Positions 1-10,956 of a DNA stretch of 64,000 nucleotides are shown here, piece after piece. The translations under genes were made by a program, and so were the position numbers. Origin of the DNA: Symsagittifera roscoffensis (taxonomy: Eukaryota; Xenacoelomorpha; Acoela; Convolutidae); assembly GCF_963678635.1 (NCBI RefSeq), contig NC_087063.1, positions 39,632,759 to 39,696,758 on the forward strand. The letters are read 5' to 3'. The notes beneath the pieces are model-generated. The model was not told the DNA's origin. It did no database searches and worked only from the letters and a program-made list of their open reading frames with translations. Numbering within the stretch: position 1 is the stretch's first letter; every line of letters begins with the position of its first letter.

Positions 1-1297
1 CGTAAATTGTCTCATGTGACAGAACAAGCTTTGCGGTTGTTTTAGAGTTAACACTGTTTTAATAACAAATATTTCAATGAATTGAATTATCTAGCTTTTT
101 TTTCAATCTTAACAGATAAAGGTTTATAGCCTACGTCCTAAAGGACCTATCTGAAACTGTTTGTATATAAATATTTAGCTGCGATTGAGGTAACAGTTGA
201 AATGCGATAACATTTTTTTTCCACTTTTTTTGGGTTATTCAAATTTTGTATGATGAAACTTTGAGACCAAAAAAAAATAAGAGTTATTTGAGTGAAATCA
301 GCGGAACTCGTTACCTTGCAATGATGCGAAAAGGATGAAATGACGAAAATTTTCAGCTATTCAATTCCCACTAAACTGTCAAAGCTGACTGATTTCATCG
401 CTTGCTTTGAACGCAAAGAGGAGCCTTGCAGCGCTTGCGGTACAAAGCAAGCATAGTACTACAGGTAGCTAATAGAAAATAGCACAGAATAACTAAGTCG
501 AAAAAAAAATATTTTTTTTTTTGAAAAGTTCAAATTAAAAAAAAAAAACAGTTGGGAAACACTAACACTAATGAATAAGCTTTTAGAATTAACCAGGCGG
601 CGACTCACTAAGTCGACAAAACGAGGATAGACGCTCATTGGGCCGGAAACAATAAATTGTTACCATAAAAGCATTTCAGCTATTAAGTTTTTAAATTTTA
701 ATTTGTTCACCACAACTGACCTGATGTATGAAGAAAAACAATCAAATTTTGTTCGTCAAAGTAGACAAAATAAGTTGGCTTAGCCGATAAAAACTACGCC
801 AAAATCATTCAGGCCGAAAAAAAAGCTTTTAACCGAAAAAAAAAGAAGGAAATAATACAAAATCAGGGTTGGTAAGAATAAAACATGTAAAAGTAAATCA
901 ACCACACTTGCAACTACATTGAAAATTGCTTATAGCTCATAAAAAAGCTGTGATGTGGCAACAAAACATAAACAGACAAACGAAAGTCAGTCAACTCAAC
1001 TTTTCCCGGAGAAAATTTTTTCAACTCAATCCGTAGTGAAAAAAAAAGTCTGACCGGGAGTCAAACCCCTTACCTTAGGGTGTAAAGGCAACAGCGTTGA
1101 CTCTCAGCTAAATTGTAAGGAATCTGGAAGTTTTTAAGGTTCCTCCAATATTCTGGAAGTTTTCAATATTCAAGCAAAATCAGTTTTTAACAGATTTTCT
1201 TTGCGGGAAAAAAGTCTGGTTCCCGATTGCACTTGCAAGGGTAAAACTTTCCAATTATACTCTAGTAACTGATCAAACGAATAAAATCATCACTTCT
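1..1297. other. AT-rich flank without a recognisable gene
   Basis: No open frame with a recognisable domain is seen here. The stretch is A/T-rich with several poly-A and poly-T runs (for example around 510-550). The only structured element noticed is a tRNA-like remnant at 1049-1120. As the gankyrin gene is read leftwards and stops at 1298, the right end of this stretch should contain its 3' UTR. I saw no canonical minus-strand AATAAA in the first ~100 bases after the stop. Confidence 0.5.
1049..1120 (-). other. tRNA-like remnant (pseudo-tRNA or SINE head)
   Basis: On the minus strand a TTTAGCTGAGAGTC block resembling a tRNA A box is followed about 35 bases later by GGGGTTTGACTCCCGG, resembling a B box and T arm, then by a T run. 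The acceptor ends do not pair and the T stem is imperfect, so this is not a functional tRNA. A tRNA-derived SINE head or decayed tRNA is the best reading. Confidence 0.28.
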
Positions 1298-2008
1298 TTA
1301 TATCAACGGAGTGCATAGTTCTTTATATCTCCCATAGTTTTTAACCAATTGAATAGTTTCGGGATCAGTACTCAGCAATTCTGGTGATTTTTCCTCTTTG
1401 TTTAACTTAGTTTTATCTGCGCCGGCTTTCAACAAGGCACTGCACACACTCGAGTGTCCACCTTCGCATGCCAAATGTAGTGGGGTGTTTCCTTCTGAAT
1501 CGGAAATATTCACCAGTTTCGCAACTCCAGCGCCTTGAAGCATTAATTCAACTACTTTCCAATGACCAAGAGAGCTGCATCTGTGCAAAGGAGTGGCTCC
1601 GTGGTTGTCTTGAATGTCTAACTTTGCACCAGCTGTGATCAAAAACTGAACCACTTCTAGTCTGTTTTTAGAGCACGCGTAATGCAACGGAGTTTGCCCA
1701 GTTGCATTTTGGGCATCTAAGTCAATGTTAAAAGGTTTGAGGATTTGAAGAATTTCAACGTTGCCAATCGAGGCGCAAATATGAGCACAGGTCCATTTAG
1801 CATCATCTGGAACAAGTGGATCAAAGCCAGCTTGTAGAAGTTGCTTCAAAGTTGCAACTGAACCTCCCACACAAGCCCACATTATAGCTGGTCGTCCACT
1901 CTTGGAGGCTTTTTTAACAACATCTTGATTATCTTTAATGAATTGAGCGACAAGATCAGACTTTTTCTCCGAGCAATAGTCGCAAAACTTTTCCAAATCA
2001 ACACTCAT
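1298..2008 (-). CDS. PSMD10: Gankyrin-like ankyrin-repeat protein (26S proteasome non-ATPase subunit 10 / Nas6 type)
   Basis: An intact 236-residue single-exon frame, close to the ~226 residues usual for PSMD10. After a divergent N-terminal helix pair (about residues 3-37) come ankyrin repeats at about 38-70, 71-103, 104-136, 137-172 and 173-205, with a capping repeat to the end. Diagnostic blocks are GQTPLHYACSKNR, GATPLHR and EGNTPLHLAC, followed by NKEEKSP, which match gankyrin in order and spacing. In other animals and yeast this protein binds the C-terminal region of the Rpt3 ATPase and chaperones assembly of the 19S base, acting in cytosol and nucleus. The start is the only Met before the first repeat and lies directly against a TTTCAG acceptor. 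There is no internal intron or disrupted repeat. A gypsy element begins only 28 bases upstream, so any promoter must lie in or beyond it. A generic ankyrin protein is possible but less likely, given the whole-length match. Confidence 0.85.
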   Translation of the reverse strand: MSVDLEKFCDYCSEKKSDLVAQFIKDNQDVVKKASKSGRPAIMWACVGGSVATLKQLLQAGFDPLVPDDAKWTCAHICASIGNVEILQILKPFNIDLDAQNATGQTPLHYACSKNRLEVVQFLITAGAKLDIQDNHGATPLHRCSSLGHWKVVELMLQGAGVAKLVNISDSEGNTPLHLACEGGHSSVCSALLKAGADKTKLNKEEKSPELLSTDPETIQLVKNYGRYKELCTPLI

Positions 2009-2020
2009 CTGAAATTATTT
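2009..2020 (-). promoter_or_regulatory. 3' splice acceptor abutting the gankyrin start codon
   Basis: Read on the minus strand, AAATAATTTCAG is followed immediately by the ATG of gankyrin. With no coding exon upstream, this fits a trans-splice site for a spliced leader, or the 3' end of an intron in the 5' UTR. The actin-related gene at 31 kb has the same arrangement. Confidence 0.5.
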
Positions 2021-2373
2021 CCAATTTACAGATTATTCAAATTACTGAATACTGAAAAAACTATATCTTTATAATCCATATTCTCTATTTCAAATACCGG
2101 GAGGCAGATTAAATCCTGAGAAGTCAATCACAACCAAATTAAAGATATTCAACAAAAATTTCTTGAAGACATAAGTCAGCTATGTAAAAAACACAACTAA
2201 AAACATCAAACTCATGAATTGAAGTAAAACAAAATTGAGTCATTATCACAAAATTTATACATCAATTCAACAAAATAGCCAAACGGGAAAGCCCCCATAA
2301 TGAAATGAAAACGAAAAAACTTGCGTTACAAAGAAGAAAGTAAATTATCTTATAGTTTTTATTTTTTTTTCTG

Positions 2374-2742
2374 ATGGCGCAGCCAGCAGTCGTACAATCG
2401 GATGACAGAACGGATCTGTTAGGAGTACCAGTATACTGGGAAACAGTATCTGCAGAACCCCCGTTTCCGTGGGAAACATGGGTAAGACAATTCTTCCTGG
2501 CAATATCTATCAAGGAAGGTTGTGACCCTAACGTACTACTATCAATTCAAGATCCGGTTTTCGACGATCCACCACCAAATACAGAAGCAATACCAACCTC
2601 AGAAACACCAGATCAAACGAATATTAGAACAGCGCGAGACGCGGCAGCTATCCGGATAGTAACCGAAAGCAATTCGCAAAGGAGAAAAAAGGACCCAAAA
2701 TCGGCCCAAACACGTATTATCACGAAGCGGACAACCGGGTAA
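2374..2742 (+). pseudogene. Gag N-terminal region, element A
   Basis: A 122-residue open segment beginning MAQPAVVQS and containing PPFPWETWVRQFF, an aromatic and Trp-rich block typical of gypsy Gag N-termini. It aligns nearly end to end with the 6777-7145 frame of element B, so the frame is real element coding sequence. The frame closes after the segment, and Gag continues in other frames to about 3580. The leader immediately before the ATG is shared with B. Confidence 0.7.
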
Positions 2743-3580
2743 AATCAAGACTTTTCTTTGCCCTCGGAATTGAAGGAAAGAAAATATTTCTCCAACAAAA
2801 TCCACACTCAAACTTAAACACAAGAAGCTTCAAATAACCTCTGCGAGTTACTCTTCAGGAGAGAGAAAAACTATATTGTAGAAAGAATGCAAACATACAA
2901 CGTGCAGCAGGGTGACAAAGAAGGCCTTAAAGTTTTTTATCTTCCGCATTCCGAACAAGCGGAAAAATGCGGTTGGAAACAAGTCATTGAAAGAAAAGTA
3001 ATACGCGATATTTTCTTTGCAAAAATGAATTTCTCGGAAACTCAAAGAGAACTCTGCATTTGACCCGGCAACACCGTAGAAGACACAATAAAAGCAGCCC
3101 TTTAGCACGAAAAGGGATATGCAACGGCAAATACATTACTACAGCGAAATACATGAGGCGGTTACTCGAACTACAAACCTTTTAAGGTGAAACAAGAACC
3201 CACAATGCCGATCCGTTCAAGGAACAACGTCCAAAGTAGGATGAACCGGTCACTGAACAACAATAGAAACCAAAATCGTAGAAACATTAACTCAAACCAA
3301 AATCAGAAGTCGGTAAACCAAAGCTCCTGAAAACCTTGTTACTTTTGCGGCAACAAAATTACACCCGAACATATAGACAAGTGTGCAGCTCGAAACGTCA
3401 ATTGTAACCTATGTGGTAGCAGAGGTCACTTCGCAAAATGCTGCAACACAGCCGAACCACAGGTAGATAATGTCATATCAGATGAAGAAAGGACAAATTT
3501 TATCGACTCCGATAGCGAACCAGAATATTCTGTTCTAAGGGTCAAGGAGGTAGACAACATCGGAAACTCGGTCAAAAGTT
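2743..3580 (+). pseudogene. Gag capsid and zinc-knuckle region, element A (broken)
   Basis: This interrupted stretch carries two cysteine/histidine knuckles at about 3340-3460. The first reads CYFCGNKITPEHIDKC and the second CNLCGSRGHFAKCC, the latter a normal CX2CX4HX4C nucleic-acid-binding knuckle. In-frame stops and small indels separate the pieces. It parallels 7146-8076 of element B. Confidence 0.7.
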
Positions 3581-3582
3581 AA

Positions 3583-3879
3583 GAAGTTATCAAGGCTGGA
3601 ACTGGAAAAACAAAATGTTTGAGAGCCACAATTGGAGCGAAAGGAGTACTGTTCAGCGCGTCTATTGACACGGGAAGTCCGGCATCTGTTGTCAACTTAA
3701 AGACAGCTCATATGTTATTATCCAAGGACCCAAAAGCAAAAAAATTATCAATTCAAGAGAGACCAAACACCACATCATTACTTGTTTGCAACCACAGACC
3801 CATATCCCTATTTGGAACACTGTTAATAGCTATCAATTCAAATGGCTGCGTGAAGAAGCACGCAAAATTTCTAATCTGA
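3583..3879 (+). pseudogene. Retropepsin-like aspartic protease, element A
   Basis: The active-site motif IDTGSPASVVN lies at about 3664-3697 in an 86-residue open frame from 3619 to 3879. Retropepsins of this kind cleave Gag-Pol after dimerising, each subunit giving one D-T-G/S. The frame closes before the flap and C-terminal part are complete, so the copy is probably inactive. Element B has the same motif at about 8157. Confidence 0.7.
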
Positions 3880-4189
3880 AAATAGAACACGCTACCTACT
3901 AGGTCTAGACTTACAACCTGATCTAGGTATCGTGACAAAACAACTGAAAACACCAAACACCGAAAACGCGATAGCAGAATCAAAAGAAGAGATAGAATCG
4001 ACAATATCAAAAAAACCGTGGAAAGAACATTTCGTCAAAAGATACGAAGACGTATTCACCAGATTGGGCAGGTCAAAAAACCACTAAGTATATACACTTT
4101 TTAAATCGCTATTAATACCTATACAAGAAAAGGGAAGACGAGTCCCGGTTCACATACAACAAAAATTCAGCAATCAAATTCAGAAGCTG

Positions 4190-4990
4190 ATCAAGGAGTG
4201 ACACATAAAAAAATAAGATAAATGCACGAAAGACCATTTCGTAGCCCCGGTTGTAATAACGCCGAGCCAAGCCGATGAACGATCAAAATTTCAAAAACAA
4301 ATTCCAGATGCCAAACTTGCTAGAGCTCATCGATTCCGCAGCCCAAACTAAAACATCACATAAAAGTGAAAAAGTTTGGTTTACATCTCTAGATCTAAAG
4401 TATGCATTCAGTCATTTAAGACTAGATAAATCGATGAAAACACAGAAAATTAAGTACTGTACGTAGAGAACACACGGGCACATAGCTTCAAAACAGGCTT
4501 CTACGGGTTGACAGACATGCCAAAAGAGATTCAACGATAATAACACACGGATGAATTATACATTTGGTGGCATTCCTGAATTATTCTGCTTTTTAGATGA
4601 TGTTTTAATCGTTTCGAAAGAGACATCTTAGATAAAAACAAAATTGTCGATGAAGTCATGAGGACAGATGCAAAAGATTTCGCGTTAAAAGTTTGTAAGT
4701 GTAATTTCTCCAAAGAATCTCTAACTTGATAAGGATTCGAGATTGACTTAATAGGCATCAGACCAAGACTTTCGAAACTAGAAGCAGCCCTGAACCTATC
4801 ACCTCCTCAAACGCTAAAAAAATTAAGATCATTTTTGGGAGTACTGAACCACCTACCTAGATTCGTCCCAAATCTCCAGATGACCACAGAAGCGCTCAGA
4901 CCATCACTGAAATTAAGCAACAAAACAAAATTTGTGTGGGGGAAACCGCATGAACTAGCATTTAAGTCGTTACTGCAGTTAGTAGCAGAC
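4190..4990 (+). pseudogene. Reverse transcriptase, element A (broken)
   Basis: Fragments of the gypsy RT fingers and palm are visible: FTSLDLKYAFSHLRL at about 4380-4430, then TGFYGLTDMPKE and FLDDVLIVSK across frameshifts to about 4620. The connection region LRSFLGVLNHLPRFVPNL follows at about 4825-4875. Indels relative to element B (8700-9420) break the frame at least three times. The catalytic pair of the YXDD box is FLDD. Confidence 0.75.
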
Positions 4991-5029
4991 ATAATTAAAA
5001 CATATCACTACAACCAATCAAAAACTATT

Positions 5030-5440
5030 GGATAAAATGTGACGCTAGCCACAAAGGCCTAGGTGCCGCCTTAAAACAGAAAGTTGAACCTGGAGTATGG
5101 GCACCAATCCCATGCACTTAAAACTACTCAACACCGCAGAACATAAATACAGCACAAACGAGCTTGAGCAACTAGCAGTAGTATGGTCGTGTGAGTTTTT
5201 TCGTCATTACTTATTGGGAAATCAATTTCATATTCTGAGGGACTATAAAGCAATAATTTCTGCATTGACAGAAAATCGAGGAAATCGAACATACCAGTCA
5301 AGACTAACAAGGTGGGCTTGTTAGTCAAGACTAACATTTGAATACACCATTTTACATACCGCGTGAGAGAAGATTGGAGTAGCGGATTATCTACCTCGTG
5401 ATCCAAAGTTACCGGCACCATCAACATCACTATTTGATGA
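5030..5440 (+). pseudogene. RNase H domain, element A (broken)
   Basis: KCDASHKGLGAALKQ at about 5035-5080 contains the first catalytic Asp of gypsy RNase H. Further on, NTAEHKYSTNELEQLAVVW supplies the catalytic Glu region and RDYKAIISAL replaces the usual TD(H/Y)K block, at about 5100-5260. A stop lies within the domain. RNase H degrades the RNA strand during reverse transcription. Confidence 0.7.
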
Positions 5441-5553
5441 ACAATTTGTAATCAAATCCATAAAAAACTTCGATATAGCCTGTAGAAATATCCAGCTGGA
5501 AAAGGTCAAGAGGCCGTTAGAGGGCTCAGAAATCGAGGACGTAAAAGTTATCT

Positions 5554-6438
5554 TTGAGGCAGAATTCCAACCGGAAGAGGGCGTCGAATACGAAGATAAT
5601 ATCTTCATCCAATCAGAGACGTTCCGCCAACTTTGAAAATTTCCGCATGAGGGCGGCACTCATGAGCTCACGAAAGCTAAATTATGCGGATTTATGCAAC
5701 AAATCCAAACAATCAGGAAGCAGTACGGCTATATGGTCCCGACAGTTGGTAAAATCATTTTTCCGACCTTAAAGCCAAATTCATGTTTTCAAAATCACCA
5801 TAATTTCTGATCAAATAACTCTAATCTGAAATTATCAAAACACTATCATAACTCACAAATCAATTCCATTAACAAATTTATTCTCAGACAAAGACAGATA
5901 ACAAATTTAAACTACTTTCTATTTCGGAAAGGATCATCAGCTTAACAATTACATCAATCGTCAGGGGAAGAGCGGTGAAGAGACCATCAGAGATTTCAAT
6001 TGCTAGGAACATCTAAAGACCAGTAACAGAGACCCCGAAAAAGAAGTTGAAGTTGAGAAACAACTATGCCAAAACTCTTGCGAAACTCAGATTGAACAGA
6101 TTACATAAGGCGGCTAAACTCAACTCGATGATTACTAGAACCAGCAAGATTACAGCAGGAAACGTGGCAAAAGTTACCAAGGACCGGAAGAATTTCACAA
6201 CAGGATTAGCAAATCTTCTAGATGCAGATCTTGTGGGGGAACAAGCATCAGAAGACAGTCAATTGGCACCACTTAAGAAGTGCATCCTAGTCAACCTAAA
6301 TGACCTAAATCAACTCTCAGATTCCGGAGAGAGAAAAAGAAGTGTCGTAGGAATCTAAATAGTCTAGAATTTGACCTCATCAGTCATCCGAATAGAGGGC
6401 ATGCATTCCGCAAATTGTATAATTTCGAATTTAAAGAG
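5554..6438 (+). pseudogene. RNase H-integrase linker joined to post-integrase sequence, element A
   Basis: The segment from 6047 encodes a Lys/Arg/Asn-rich stretch (LRNNYAKTLAKLRLNRLHKA) that matches the pre-integrase linker of element B (about 10600-10760). Near 6290 the sequence jumps to material homologous to B around 11940 (CGTAG/CGTAAGAATCTA). The junction therefore marks a deletion of the integrase. Confidence 0.6.
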
Positions 6439-6776
6439 AATTCAAATTACTGAATACTGAAAAAGCATTATCTTCATAGTCTATATTCTCTATTCGAAAT
6501 ACCGGGAGGAAGATTAAATCCCGAGAAGTCAATCAGAACCAAATTAAAAATTTTCAACAAAATTTCTTGGAGACATAAGTCAGCTATGTAAATAACACAA
6601 CTAAAAACATCAAACTCATGAATTGAAGTAAAACAAAACTGAGCCATTATCACAAAATTTATACTTCTTTTCAACAAAATAGCCATATGGTACAGCCCGC
6701 AAATTGAAATAAAAACGACAAAAACTTGCGTTACAAAGAAGAAAGTAAATTAATCTTATAGTTTTTAATTTTTCTC

Positions 6777-7145
6777 ATGGCGCAGCCCTCAGTCGTACAA
6801 TCGCATGACAGAACAGATTTGTTAAGTGTACCAAAATACTGGGGAAAAGTATCTGCAGAACCCCCGTTTCCGTGGGAAACATGGGTAAGACAATTCTTCC
6901 AGGCAATAACACTCATGGAAGGTTGTGACCCTAACAAACTACTATCAGCTCCAAATCCAGTATTCGACGATCCACCAACAAACCCAGAAGCAATACCAAC
7001 CTCAGAAACACCGGATGAAACGAAAAATGGAACAGCACCAGACGCGGTAGCTATCCGGAAAATAACCGAGACAATTCGGAAAGGAGAAAAAAAGGACCCA
7101 AAATCGGCCCAAACACTTATTATCACGAAGCGGACAACCGGGTAA
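6777..7145 (+). pseudogene. Gag N-terminal region, element B
   Basis: A 122-residue open segment starting MAQPSVVQSHDRTDLL and containing PPFPWETWVRQFFQAI. It is colinear with the element A copy, differing by scattered substitutions. The ATG overlaps a TTTCTCATGGCGCAGCC string in which TGGCGCAGCC also resembles a gypsy primer-binding site. It cannot be decided from sequence alone whether that resemblance is meaningful. Confidence 0.7.
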
Positions 7146-7196
7146 ATCAAGACTTTTCTTTGCCCTCGGGAACGAAGGAAAGAAAAAATCCACTCT

Positions 7197-7344
7197 CAAC
7201 AAAATCCACTCTCAAACTTAAACACAATGAGCTGCAAACATTTTCATAACCTGTGCGAGTTACTCTTCTGCAACAAAATCCACTCTCAAACTTAAACACA
7301 ATGAGCTTCAAAAATTTCCATAACCTGTGCGAGTTACTCTTCAG
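7197..7344 (+). repeat. 74-bp tandem duplication inside Gag of element B
   Basis: Copies at 7197-7270 and 7271-7344 both run from CAACAAAATCCACTCTC to GAGTTACTCTTC with only a few mismatches. Element A has a single copy of this segment at about 2791-2853, so the duplication arose in B. Because 74 is not a multiple of three, it shifts the Gag frame. Confidence 0.85.
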
Positions 7345-8076
7345 GAAAGAGAAAAACAATATAAAAGAAAGAACGCAATTTTACAACGCGCAGCACGGTG
7401 ACAAAGAAGGCCTTGAAGCTTTTTATCTTCGGCTATCCGGGCAAGCGGCAAAATGCGATTGGACACAAGACATTGAAAAAAATAATACGCGATATTTTCA
7501 TTGCAAAAATGAATTTCTCCGAAATTCAAAGAGAGCTCTGCAATCGACCGCGCCACAACGAAGATGACACATTAAAAGCAGCCCTTCAACACGAAGGGGA
7601 TTGCGACGGTAAAGGTATTACAAAAGCAAAACACATTAGCAGGCGATAACTCGAACTACAATCATTTTAAGGTGAAACAAGAACCCACAATGTCGATCCA
7701 AGCAAGGAACAACGTCCAAAGTAAGATGAACCGGGCACTGGAAAACAATAGAAACTAGAACTGTAGAAACATTAACTCAAACCCAAATCAGAAGTCAGAA
7801 AAAGAAAGCTCTTTAAACCCTTGTTGTTTTTGCGGCAACAAAATTACACCCGAACATAAAGACATGTGTGAGGCTCGAAACGTCAATTATAACCCATGTG
7901 GTATCAGAGGTCACTTCGCAAGATGCTGCAACTCAGCCAAACTACAGGTAGATAATGTCATATCAGATGAGCAAGACGAAGAAACGACGACTTTTGTCGA
8001 CTCCGACAGCGAACCAGAATATTCTCTTCCAAGAGTCAAGGAGGTAGACAACATCGGAAACTCGGTCAAAAGTTAA
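7253..8076 (+). pseudogene. Gag capsid and zinc-knuckle region, element B
   Basis: Two overlapping frames (7253-7567 and 7398-7649) carry the capsid region, and the nucleocapsid follows at 7815-8076. The first knuckle reads CCFCGNKITPEHKDMC. The second reads NPCGIRGHFARCC and has lost its first Cys (Tyr in the equivalent place), unlike element A. An acidic serine-rich tail (EETTTFVDSDSEPEYS) follows, as in element A. Confidence 0.65.
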
Positions 8077-8085
8077 GAAGTTATC

Positions 8086-8300
8086 AAGGCTGCAATTGGA
8101 AAAATAAAACGTTTAAGAGCCTTAATTAGAGCGAAAGGAGCACTATTCAGCGCGACTATTGACACAGGAAGTCCGGCATCTTTTGTCAACAAAAAGACAG
8201 CTGATATGTTATTATCCAAGGACCCAAAAATAAAAGTATTAACAATTCAAGAGAGACCAAACACCACTTTTCATACGATGATTACAGCCACGGACCCATC
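8086..8300 (+). pseudogene. Retropepsin-like aspartic protease, element B (broken)
   Basis: The motif TIDTGSPASFVNKKTA at about 8155-8200 marks the catalytic Asp loop. The reading frame is broken on both sides relative to element A, so no complete protease can be read. Confidence 0.6.
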
Positions 8301-8699
8301 TTCCAATTCGGAACACTGTTAAAAGATATCAATTCAAACGGCTGGGTGAAGAACGCAAAAATTCTAATCTGTGCAAATAGAGCACGCTGCCTACTAGGTC
8401 TAGACTTACAACCTGATCTAGGTAATGTGACAAAAATTACTAAAAATACCAAATACAGTAACCGCGATAGCAGAATCAGAAGAAGAAATAGAATCAATAA
8501 TATCAAAAAAACGGTAAGAACATTTCGTCAAAAGATACGAAGACGTGTTCACCAGATTGGGCAGGTCAAAAAACCACAAAGTATATACACTTTTCAAATC
8601 ACCTTTAAAAAAAAACAAGGAACGGGAAGAGGAGTCCCGATTCAAAAAAAAAGTCGGCAATAAAACTCAGAAAACGAACGTCCCATCATTATAAAATTA

Positions 8700-9420
8700 C
8701 ATAACTGCACGAGTGACCATTTCGTAGCCCCGGCGGTAATAACGGCGAAGGACGGTACAGCAAAACTTGCGATGGACGCCAAACCGATGAACGATCAAAT
8801 TTTCAAAAACAAATTACAAATGATAAATCTACTGGAGCTCTTAGACTCAGCAGCCCAAATTATAACATCAATTACAAGTGGAAAACTGTGGTTTACATTT
8901 CTAGATCTAAAGTATGCATTCAGTCAATTAAGACCAGAAGAATCGATAAGTAAACACTGTAACATCAGTATTGTATGCGGAGAACACACCGGCACATATA
9001 GAATCAAAACAGGCTTCTACGGATTGACAGACATGCCAAAAGATTTTCAAAAGGCGATGGATAATACATTCGGCGGCATTCCTGGAGTATTCTGGTTTTT
9101 AGATGATATTTTAATCATTTCGAAAGGAGACATGAAAGATCGAAACAAAACTGTCGAGGAAGTTATGAGGAGGACAGGTGCAGAAGTTTTCGCGTCAGTG
9201 TGAGTTCTCCAAAGAATCTCTAACATGATTAGGATTCGAGATTGACTTAAATGGCATCAGACCAAGACATTCAAAACTAGAAGTAGTCCTGAACCTATCA
9301 CCTCCCAAAACGTTGAAACAATTAAGATCAATTATGGGAGTATTGAATCACCTATCTAGATTCGTCCCAAATCTCCAGATGACCACAGAAGCCCTCAGAC
9401 CATCACTGAAATTAAGCAAC
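8700..9420 (+). pseudogene. Reverse transcriptase, element B
   Basis: The longest open part (8772-9203, 143 residues) holds the palm in order: KLAMDAKPMN just upstream, FLDLKYAFSQLRP (first catalytic Asp), TGTYRIKTGFYGLTDMP and FWFLDDILIISK (catalytic DD). The thumb and connection continue out of frame to SIMGVLNHLSRFVPNL at about 9330-9380. These are the RT motifs of Ty3/gypsy elements. The domain is better preserved than in element A but is still separated from Gag and RNase H by frameshifts. Confidence 0.85.
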
Positions 9421-9534
9421 AAAACAAATATTGTGTGAGGGGAACCGCAAGAACTAGCATTTAATCGTTACTCCAGTTAGTAACAGGCATAACCAAAACA
9501 TATCACTAAAACCAATCAAGAAACTCGCGGAAAA

Positions 9535-9960
9535 AATAAGACGCTAGCCACAAAGGCCTAGGTGCCGCCTTACAACAGGAAGTTAAACCTAGAGTTTAGG
9601 CACCAAAAGCATTTACTTCAAGATTTCTCAACACCGCAGAACAGAAATACCTCGAACAATTAGCAGTAGTATGGTCGTGCAAATTTCTCTGTAATTACTT
9701 ATTAAGAAATCGATTTCATATTCTGACGGACTATAAAACAATAGTTTCTGCATTGACTGAAAATTGAGGGAATCGAACATACCAGTCGAGACTAACAAGG
9801 TGGGCAGACATGATGCTTCCATTTCAATGCACCATACCACATACTGCGGGGGCGAAGATTGGAATAGCGGATAATCTACCTCGTGATCCAAAGTTACCAG
9901 CACCATCAACATCACAATTTGATGAACAATTTGTAATCAAATCCATAAAAAACTTCAATT
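9535..9960 (+). pseudogene. RNase H domain, element B (broken)
   Basis: ASHKGLGAALQQEV at about 9545-9590 and TDYKTIVSALTEN at about 9727-9765 are the conserved RNase H blocks. An in-frame stop lies after the first block, and the residue before ASHKG is not the expected Asp in this frame. Position and similarity to element A support the call. Confidence 0.6.
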
Positions 9961-10199
9961 TAGCAGTAGAAAAGTCCAGCTGGAAAGGGTCAAGAGGCCA
10001 TTAGAGACACAGAAATCGAGGACGTCAAAGCTATCCTTTAGCCAGAATTCAAACCGGAAGAGGGCGTCAAATACGTGGATAATATCTTCATCCAATCAGA
10101 AACGTTCCGCCAAGTTTGTAAATTTCCGCATGAATGCGGCACTCATGAGCTGAAAAACTCTGACCAGTCAGTGAAGAGAACGCTAATTCATGCCAATTT

Positions 10200-10763
10200 T
10201 TGCACAAAAAACAAACAATCAGGAAGCAGTACAGCTATAACATCCCGAAAGTTGGGAAAATCGCCACATTACAGCCAAATTCATGTTCTCTAAATCACCG
10301 TAATTTCTCATCAAATAAAAAAATTTATGATAATTATAATTCAACCCTACCCAATTTCAATCCAATTTTACCAATAAACTCCAATCTGAATTTATCAAAG
10401 TTATATCATACCTCACAAATCAATTCCAACAACAATTTTTTTTCTCAGACAAAGACATATAACAAAATTAATCTACCTTCTATTTCGGAAAGGATCATCA
10501 GGTTAGCAATTACATCAAACGTCAGGGAAAGAGCAGTGAAGAGACCGTCAGAGATCTCAATTGCTAGGAACAGGAAAAGACCAGTAAAAGAGTCCCCGAA
10601 AAGGAAGTTGAGAAACAACTATGCCAAAAGTCTTGCGAAACTCAGAATGAACAGATTACAGAAGGTGGCTAAACTCAACTCGATGATTCGTAAAACCAAT
10701 AAGATTACAGCAGAAAACGTGCCAATAGTTACCAAGGACCGGAAGACATTCACAACAGGATAA
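10200..10763 (+). pseudogene. RNase H-integrase linker, element B (basic, Asn-rich)
   Basis: An open frame of 187 residues with two parts. Residues about 1-95 are Asn/Ser/Ile-rich and probably unstructured. Residues about 110-187 are Lys/Arg-rich with the block KLRNNYAKSLAKLRMNRLQK. The basic part is shared with element A and is characteristic of this gypsy lineage between RNase H and integrase. No enzymatic motif is visible, and a nucleic-acid-binding spacer is only a guess. Confidence 0.55.
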
Positions 10764-10956
10764 GCAGACCTTCTAGATGCAGATCTGTTGGGGGAATTAA
10801 AATCAGAAGACAGTCAATTGACACCACTTAGGAAGTGCATCCTAGCCAAAAAAAAGAGGGATTTCTTCGCTTGGGAATTTACTTATTTGGATTCTGAGAC
10901 GACGCGACAGTCGTTAACGACTGTGTTATCATCGACAAACGAGTAGCGATCCCGAT

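Larger units (their letters stand above)
2036..6438 (+). mobile_element. Ty3/gypsy-type LTR retrotransposon A (decayed, integrase deleted)
   Basis: The order gag, zinc knuckles, aspartic protease, reverse transcriptase and RNase H is readable on the plus strand across several frames with stops and frameshifts. A ~340-base leader (2036-2373) matches the leader of element B (6441-6776) closely. Relative to B it has lost about 1.1 kb: sequence matching B up to about 10850 jumps directly to sequence matching B from about 11940, which removes the integrase. Its right end breaks off into the leader of B at about 6438. No LTR pair was found. Confidence 0.85.

Noticed and set aside
2262..2513. Minus-strand frame across the gag start of element A (similar one at 6731-7150)
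   Set aside because: It is the antisense of conserved Gag coding sequence and has no independent motif or start context.
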